A stretch of 64,000 nt of DNA from Streptosporangium becharense (GTDB lineage Bacteria; Actinomycetota; Actinomycetes; Streptosporangiales; Streptosporangiaceae), in the NCBI RefSeq assembly GCF_014204985.1, contig NZ_JACHMP010000001.1:7254001-7318000 (forward strand), given 5' to 3'. The position numbers were made by a program, and so were the translations under genes. The notes below the pieces were generated by a model. The model was not told the DNA's origin and did not search any database. It saw nothing but the letters and a program-made list of their open reading frames with translations. Of this stretch, positions 59,235-64,000 are shown piece by piece (the stretch's first letter is position 1; each line of letters opens with the position of its first letter).

Positions 59235-60854
59235 TCAGCCCTGACGCATTCGGATGCTCGTCGGGATGATGTCGAACGCCGTCGTCTCGAACGTCGCGGT
59301 CTTCGCCGCCCACCAGCGCTCGTACAGCGCGACCATCGGGACCACGTCGGCCGCCTTGAACAGCGCGGCCTCGGCCGCGTTCCAGTTCTCACACGCCGCC
59401 TGCTGATCGGCCGTCGTGACCGCTTCGCCGACGAGCTTCAGGTAATCCGGATTGTCGACCGCGCCGTAGTTGATCCCCTGCGGCGGCACCGGGCCGCTCA
59501 CCAGCGGGACGAACTGGGAGGGCACCGCGACGCTGATGCCGAGCAGCGGGACGACGTCCCAGTTGCCGCTCGCGAGCGCCTGGATCGTGACCTGGGCGTT
59601 GCCTCCGGCGATCTTGACGTCGGCACCGAGCTCACGCCACGCCTTCGCCACCAGTTCGGTCGCCGAGACGAACGTCGGGCCGAAGTCGGAGTTGCTGATC
59701 ACATTCAGCTGCAGTCGTGTCCCGTCCTTCTCTCGCACGCCGTCGGCGCCCTTGGCCCAACCGGCGGCGTCGAGTGCGGCCGCCGCGGCGGCGGCGTCGA
59801 AGGCCGGGATCGCGGCGTTGACGCCGGGCACCGGGCAGGGTGTCGAGGCCTCGGGCACGACGCTCTGGCCGACGCGCCCGTCCGGCCCGGAGACGATCTT
59901 CGCCAGTTGCCCGCGGTCGACCGCCATCGTCAGCGCGCGCCGGACAGCCGGGTCGGCCGCCGGCCGCCCCTTCGCATGGTTGAACAGCATCTGCGTCAGG
60001 CCCGAGGCGTGTTTCTGCTCGGCGAGCCCGCGCTGCTCCAGCCGCTTGGCGTCAGCGCTGTTGACGCGCGCGCCGGACAGCTCTCCGGCGAGCAGCAGGT
60101 TGGCGATCGTGGTCGGGTTCGGCACCACTTTGATCACGACTGTCTCCGGCTGGCCGGGCTCGTCGTTGGTGGCGCCGTCGGGACCCCATCTGTAGTCCTT
60201 GCGGCGGGTCAGCGTGTAGTGGTCGCCGGAGACCGCTTCCTTCAGCACGTAGGGGCCGGTTCCGCTGGTGCCCCGCGAGAGGAGGCTGCGGTCGCGCAGA
60301 CCCTCGCCGCAGACGATCGGAAGCGCCTGGATCGTGTAGGAGAGGAAGCTGACCGGCGCCTTGAAGCGGACCGTCACCGTGGCGCGGGCGTCGTCGGCGG
60401 TGACGGTGTAGTCACCGGTCGACATCGCTATCGGCAGCCGCGGCGACTGCATCTTCGGATCCTTCAGGGCGTTCAGGTTCTGCGCGATCGTCGTCGCGGT
60501 GACGGGGCTCCCGTCGGAGCAGGTGACGTCTTTGCGCAGCGTGAACTTCGCGACCGTCGGTGTGATCTCCCAACTGGTGGCGAGGTTGGAGACGACTTTG
60601 CCGTCGGGGGAGCTGTCGAGCAGGCTGTCGTAGGCGAACGCGAAGATCCGGTACGCGTTGTCGGTGACCGTTCTGGCCGGGTCGAGATCACCGGGATCGC
60701 CCGCGATCGCGTAGTGGAACGTGCCACCCGAGACGACGGGGCCGGACTCCTTCGCGCCGGCGCCGGCGCCGTCCGGGCCGGAGCCGCCGCAGCCGGTGGC
60801 GGCGGCGAAGGTCCCGGCGCAGGCCAGCAGGAGGAGGGACTTACGAGGACGCAT
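59235..60854 (-). CDS. Peptide/nickel-type ABC solute-binding lipoprotein (family 5)
   Basis: 539 residues from ATG 60854 (GGAG six bases upstream); the start overlaps the stop of the agmatine-deiminase-like gene by one base. Lipobox region AAATGC with Cys22. Family 5 motifs include AIAGDPGDLDPARTVTDNAY, GTGPYVLKEAVSGD and DPAVRRALTMAVDRGQLAKI. It captures peptides or peptide-like amides outside the cell for the Dpp-type importer downstream. Confidence 0.95.
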   Translation of the reverse strand: MRPRKSLLLLACAGTFAAATGCGGSGPDGAGAGAKESGPVVSGGTFHYAIAGDPGDLDPARTVTDNAYRIFAFAYDSLLDSSPDGKVVSNLATSWEITPTVAKFTLRKDVTCSDGSPVTATTIAQNLNALKDPKMQSPRLPIAMSTGDYTVTADDARATVTVRFKAPVSFLSYTIQALPIVCGEGLRDRSLLSRGTSGTGPYVLKEAVSGDHYTLTRRKDYRWGPDGATNDEPGQPETVVIKVVPNPTTIANLLLAGELSGARVNSADAKRLEQRGLAEQKHASGLTQMLFNHAKGRPAADPAVRRALTMAVDRGQLAKIVSGPDGRVGQSVVPEASTPCPVPGVNAAIPAFDAAAAAAALDAAGWAKGADGVREKDGTRLQLNVISNSDFGPTFVSATELVAKAWRELGADVKIAGGNAQVTIQALASGNWDVVPLLGISVAVPSQFVPLVSGPVPPQGINYGAVDNPDYLKLVGEAVTTADQQAACENWNAAEAALFKAADVVPMVALYERWWAAKTATFETTAFDIIPTSIRMRQG

Positions 60855-61675
60855 CAGTTGCTCCATGAGAGGGGGGTGGGAACCTGCTGGGTGATGCAGT
60901 GCACGTTGCCGCCGCCCAGCAGCACCTCGCGGGCGGGGACGCCGATCACGTCGCGTCCGGGGAACAGGTCGCCGAGCTGCGCGAGCACCTGCTCGTCGTG
61001 GAGCGGATCGAGCAGCGGTACGACGACGCCACGGTTGGCGACGTAGAAGTTCACGTAGGAGCCGGGCATCCGCCGCCCGAGCCGCCACGGCTCGCCGTCG
61101 CCGCGCCGGTCGGTCCCGCGCGCCTCCTCCTCGCTGTAGTGCAACGGGCCGGGCAGCGGGACTTTGTGCACTTCGAGCGGGCGGCCGCGCGCGTCGGTCG
61201 CGCGCTCCAGCCGTTCGAGCGCGTCGCGGCTGATCGCGTGCTGCGGGTCCTGCTCGTCGTCGGTCCAGGTGAGGCAGACGACGCCGGGCCACGGGAAGTA
61301 GAGGCCGCCCTCCAGCCCGCCCCAGGCGTTGAAGATCCAATCGACGTCGCGGCGACCGCCTCTGCCGTCGACGACGAAGGTGGGCCCGGTGTCGCGGATC
61401 CAGGCGTCGTCGAAGCTGAGCTCGACGACGCGAACCGCCGCCGAGAGCGACGCACGCGCATGGCGGAACTGCGCTGCCGAGACCCCGACGGTGACCGGGT
61501 CGCCGGCGTCGGCGACCGCGTGGGCGACCAAGGCGAAGGCCGCCTGCGCGGGCTTGGCTCCCGCCCGCCAGTTGTCGGGCCGCTCGGGCCGCAGCATCCA
61601 ACAGCCCTCGTGGGGCTCCCACTCGGCCGGCATGCGGAAGCCGTCGTCCGCCGGTGTTCCCGTCAGCGCAGGCAT
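60854..61675 (-). CDS. Agmatine deiminase-like (PAD) protein with internal deletion
   Basis: 273 residues from ATG 61675 with GAGGAG four bases upstream; full-length enzymes have about 340-370. The N-terminus is normal (MPAEWEPHEGCWML, DDAWIRDTGPTFVV, NAWGGLEGGLYFPW) and so is the C-terminus with the catalytic Cys (LLGGGNVHCITQQVP). After FPW the sequence jumps directly to PGVVCLTWTDD. About 90 residues are missing, including the usual GGSIHVDGEGT stretch and the DETDGHVDN block with the catalytic His. It should be inactive or altered as a deiminase. It leads the operon. Confidence 0.88.
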   Translation of the reverse strand: MPALTGTPADDGFRMPAEWEPHEGCWMLRPERPDNWRAGAKPAQAAFALVAHAVADAGDPVTVGVSAAQFRHARASLSAAVRVVELSFDDAWIRDTGPTFVVDGRGGRRDVDWIFNAWGGLEGGLYFPWPGVVCLTWTDDEQDPQHAISRDALERLERATDARGRPLEVHKVPLPGPLHYSEEEARGTDRRGDGEPWRLGRRMPGSYVNFYVANRGVVVPLLDPLHDEQVLAQLGDLFPGRDVIGVPAREVLLGGGNVHCITQQVPTPLSWSN

Positions 61676-61786
61676 CGCGCTCCTCTTCCCACCACACACG
61701 CTCCTTTCGCCGAATGACCGATATATCGATCAGTTGCCGCAGCATACATGCGACAAGTCCTGGCAGGAAGATGAAAACTCGCGATT

Positions 61787-61806
61787 TGTGCTCAACATAA
61801 TGCACA
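61787..61806. promoter_or_regulatory. Hyphenated palindrome, candidate XRE-cupin operator
   Basis: TGTGCTCAACATAATGCACA has five-base inverted arms separated by ten bases, in the AT-rich region between the agmatine-deiminase-like gene (start 61675) and the divergent XRE-cupin regulator. It is a candidate binding site; the assignment rests on position and symmetry. Confidence 0.45.
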
Positions 61807-62062
61807 CTATGTCGGTGACTAAAACCGCTCTCCCACAGTGCTCCGAGCGCCTCCGGAACACGCTCGCGACCCCGGCCGCCCGGCACACGGCAACCCATGC
61901 GGTGCCGTGCGTGACCTCTTCGCGCGCCGGCGTGATCAGGCCACGCGGCGCCTCGGTGCCGCCGGCCGCCGCCGTCGGCCGACGCCCCGGCGCGCGGGCC
62001 GCGCGCGGACGCTTCGACGCCGTCCTGCGGCGTGCCCCGCGTGAGCGCGCCGGGACCGCGCG

Positions 62063-62668
62063 ATGAGCCGTACCCTGAGCACCATGACGGCAGGCCCCAC
62101 CGCGACCTCCGGCGACGACGCGATCCGCACGATCGGCGACCGGCTGCGGCGGCTGCGCGAGCAACGCGGCTGGTCGGTCCGTGACGTCGCCCGCCGCAGC
62201 CGGCTGTCCGCCTCCTTCATCGGGCTCGTCGAACGGGGCGAGTCGGAGATCGCGGTCACCCGTCTGATGAGGCTCGCCGACGTCTACGCCGTGACCGTCG
62301 GTGACCTGCTCGGTGACCTGCAGGAGCTTCGCAGCCGGCACTGCGTCCCGCTCTCCGAGGCGCGTACGGTCGACGACGACGACGGGCGCGTCACCATCTC
62401 CTACCTGCCCGTCCCGACCAGGGGGCTGCAGCCCTTCCGGCTGCTGCTGCGACCGGGCGGAACGATGCGAGGACTCTCGCACGCGACCGAGGAGTTCCAC
62501 CACTGCGTCGAGGGGGCCGCGATCGTGACGATCGACGGCGTACGACACGCGGTCGCCGCAGGCGACACGGTCTACGTACCGCCCCAGAAGGCGCACGCGT
62601 GGCACAACCCTCACGATGTCCCCTGCCTGATCGTCGGCGGCGTCGGACGTGACGGAACAGGGCTGTGA
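62063..62668 (+). CDS. XRE-family transcriptional regulator with cupin domain
   Basis: 201 residues; ATG 62063 is used although 62084 is also possible and neither has a strong ribosome site. The N-terminal helix-turn-helix (about 20-80; GDRLRRLREQRGWSVRDVAR, LSASFIGLVERGESEIAVT) is followed by a cupin (about 115-195; GLSHATEEFHHCVEGAAIVT, VYVPPQKAHAWHN). This class (PuuR-like) usually represses amine or amide catabolism operons and binds small ligands in the cupin. Divergent position makes it the probable regulator of the transporter/acylase operon. Confidence 0.93.
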   Translation: MSRTLSTMTAGPTATSGDDAIRTIGDRLRRLREQRGWSVRDVARRSRLSASFIGLVERGESEIAVTRLMRLADVYAVTVGDLLGDLQELRSRHCVPLSEARTVDDDDGRVTISYLPVPTRGLQPFRLLLRPGGTMRGLSHATEEFHHCVEGAAIVTIDGVRHAVAAGDTVYVPPQKAHAWHNPHDVPCLIVGGVGRDGTGL

Positions 62669-63183
62669 CCGGCGATCGGTCCCGGGACGCGTCCGTGCGG
62701 CCGGGCCGACGCCGTGGCATCCGGCGCGCACATGCGAAGTGGGCGTCAGAAGCCTCGCTCCGATGACTGTGGTAGCCGGCCCACCCGACTTTCATGATCG
62801 TGTTTCCTCTCTCGCGGCGACGCCGGGCTTCGGGATCGTGCGGGGTGACGGTCCCGATCCCCGGCCGCGGTGACCGGGTCCGGCCGGTCGGACGACACCG
62901 CGGTGAAGGACCCGCGGGTGATGACTGCGCCGCGGGCTCGACGACCGGTGCGCGCTGAGTCCGGTGCGGGCCCGGACCTTCGCCGGGCAGGTGCCCGGCC
63001 GGCAGTCCGATGCGCGGCCGGCTGAGAAACGGACCGCGCGGCCCGGCCAAGAAACTGCCCAACAGTGAACATAGTGTTCGGCTGGTGTGACGGGTAAGTT
63101 CTGACGCACCAATGAACCCAGGACAGTTCGTCGTCGGGAACGAACGAGACCGCACGTGAGGTCCCTAGCCTGGAGGGGTGCTG
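62669..63183. other. Intergenic region, no convincing gene
   Basis: About 515 bp between two plus-strand genes. A short palindrome (GAACATAGTGTTC, 63067-63079) in an AT-richer stretch lies about 105 bp before the PucR-like gene and could be its operator. Otherwise the region is GC-rich, with no coding frame on either strand that shows start, ribosome site and family resemblance together. Confidence 0.55.
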
Positions 63184-64000
63184 ATGACAGTGACAGCGCG
63201 CCCACGGGCCAGCCTCGGCCGCGTCCTGGAAGACCTGGGTGCGACGCTGCTCGACCTGGTGCACGGCGCCCCGGATGCCGTCGGTGACATCGGCGGCGTC
63301 GTGATCTACGACCCCCAGGACGAACTCCACCTCCCGCACCAGGCCCTGGTCCTGGGCGTGGGCGTCGTCCGCGCGGATCAGATCGTCGACCTGCTGGCCG
63401 ATCTCGGTGAGCAAGGTGCCGCGGGGCTGGTGCTCCGCGCGCCCGTCCCCGCGGATCCGGCCATCGGGGAGATGGCCGAACGGGCGGGCGTCGCCGTGCT
63501 GGGCCTCACCCGCGGTGCGACGTGGGCACAGGTGGCGGCCATGCTGCGCTCGCTGCTCGCGGACGGCCAGGTGCGTGAAGCAGGCGTGGAAGCCGTGGAC
63601 CAGGCCATGTCCGGCGATCTCTTCGCGCTGGCCAACGCGGTGGCGGCCCTGCTGGACGCGCCAGTGACGATCGAGGACCGCAACTCCCGCGTACTGGCCT
63701 TCTCCGGCCAGCAGGACCAGGCCGACAAGTCACGGGTCGACACCATCCTGGGCCGGCAGGTGCCTGCGTCCACGACCCGGTACCTGGAGAGGTGCGGCGT
63801 TTTCCGGGAACTGTACCGCTCCGACCGGCCGGTCTTCGTGCGGCCGAACGGGGAGGACGGCTTCATCCTGCCCCGGGTGGCCCTGGCCGTCCGGGCGGGC
63901 GATGAGTTCCTCGGGTCGATCTGGGTGGCGGTGCCCAGAGCCTTGTCGGACAACCGCGCCGCGACTCTCCAGGACGCCGCGAAGCTGGTCGCCCTCCACA
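63184..64000 (+). CDS. PucR-family transcriptional regulator, 3' end cut by window edge
   Basis: From ATG 63184 (GGAGGGG five bases upstream; GTG 63178 is an alternative) 272 residues are visible. The N-terminal half (about 10-135; RASLGRVLEDLGATLLDLVH, VIYDP, LLADLGEQGAAGLVLR) matches the PucR purine-catabolism sensor domain. It is followed by a GAF/GGDEF-like middle part (LLDAPVTIEDRNSRVLAFSG, ...VALAVRAGDEFLGSIWV). The C-terminal PucR helix-turn-helix lies beyond the window. Ligand and targets are unknown. Confidence 0.88.
   Translation, partial: MTVTARPRASLGRVLEDLGATLLDLVHGAPDAVGDIGGVVIYDPQDELHLPHQALVLGVGVVRADQIVDLLADLGEQGAAGLVLRAPVPADPAIGEMAERAGVAVLGLTRGATWAQVAAMLRSLLADGQVREAGVEAVDQAMSGDLFALANAVAALLDAPVTIEDRNSRVLAFSGQQDQADKSRVDTILGRQVPASTTRYLERCGVFRELYRSDRPVFVRPNGEDGFILPRVALAVRAGDEFLGSIWVAVPRALSDNRAATLQDAAKLVALH

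Noticed and set aside
62391-62814. Minus-strand ORF starting MKVGWAGYHSHRSEASDAHF, considered as a small precursor peptide
   Set aside because: It has only a weakly placed ribosome site, no early stop, and runs antisense into the XRE-cupin gene.
1-64000. tRNA or rRNA genes
   Set aside because: No cloverleaf-like or conserved rRNA stretches were recognised by eye; a covariance-model scan would be needed to exclude a tRNA in the intergenic gaps.

Overview
The window is 64 kb of very GC-rich, densely packed actinobacterial chromosome, with many GTG starts, overlapping stop/start codons and strong purine-rich ribosome sites. Gene content suggests a filamentous actinomycete of the Streptosporangiales type: a DasR-like GlcNAc regulon, a SARP/AfsR regulator, LuxR-NB-ARC regulators, a GH62 arabinofuranosidase and several peptide natural-product genes. 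The taxonomic call is inference. No rRNA, tRNA, CRISPR array or complete insertion sequence was seen.

Layout. 1-9.9 kb is housekeeping and catabolic: a truncated nitrilase, an exo/endonuclease-phosphatase membrane protein, nagA divergent from a MalFG-type sugar ABC transporter with three DasR-like operators between them, an aldo/keto reductase, and a frameshifted membrane protein. 9.9-16.8 kb is a decayed region. It holds a duplicated ricin-type lectin domain, a GH62 arabinofuranosidase, a LacI regulator and a perfect LacI-type palindrome, a LysR/SDR pair and IS5 fragments. 16.8-21.2 kb has an ArsR-type regulator, a short P450 carrying a 12-bp minisatellite, a PEP-mutase-like enzyme and an acyl-CoA synthetase.

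Two candidate RiPP (ribosomally made, modified peptide) loci follow. Locus 1 (about 21.8-30.6 kb, minus strand) runs haem-oxygenase-like protein, radical SAM enzyme, 62-aa candidate precursor, cyclase/AAA regulator, subtilisin-like protease, GAF protein, SARP regulator. Locus 2 (about 37.0-45.7 kb) starts with a 76-aa precursor ending in four glycines and two tyrosines. It continues through six almost completely translationally coupled genes: radical SAM, sugar-nucleotidyltransferase, GT-B-like glycosyltransferase, SPASM radical SAM, pyruvyltransferase-like protein and B12-type radical SAM. A fourth radical SAM gene is divergent, across 21-bp tandem repeats. A DrrAB-type exporter and a LuxR/NB-ARC regulator sit between the loci. 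Locus 2 is the best candidate here for an undescribed system: apparently a radically modified and possibly glycosylated or pyruvylated peptide.

45.7-52.3 kb mixes IS701 and IS3 remnants, a small secreted cysteine protein, a cysteine hydrolase/GlxA regulator pair, an HSL-type esterase and a beta-propeller lipoprotein. 52.3-61.7 kb is one minus-strand operon: an oligopeptide ABC transporter (including a permease-ATPase fusion), a penicillin-acylase-family hydrolase, an alpha/beta hydrolase, a peptide-binding lipoprotein and an internally deleted agmatine-deiminase-like protein. It is divergent from an XRE-cupin regulator that probably controls it. The window ends inside a PucR-type regulator.

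A recurrent oddity is in-frame minisatellite expansion inside otherwise normal genes, including the P450, radical SAM, NB-ARC and nucleotidyltransferase genes.
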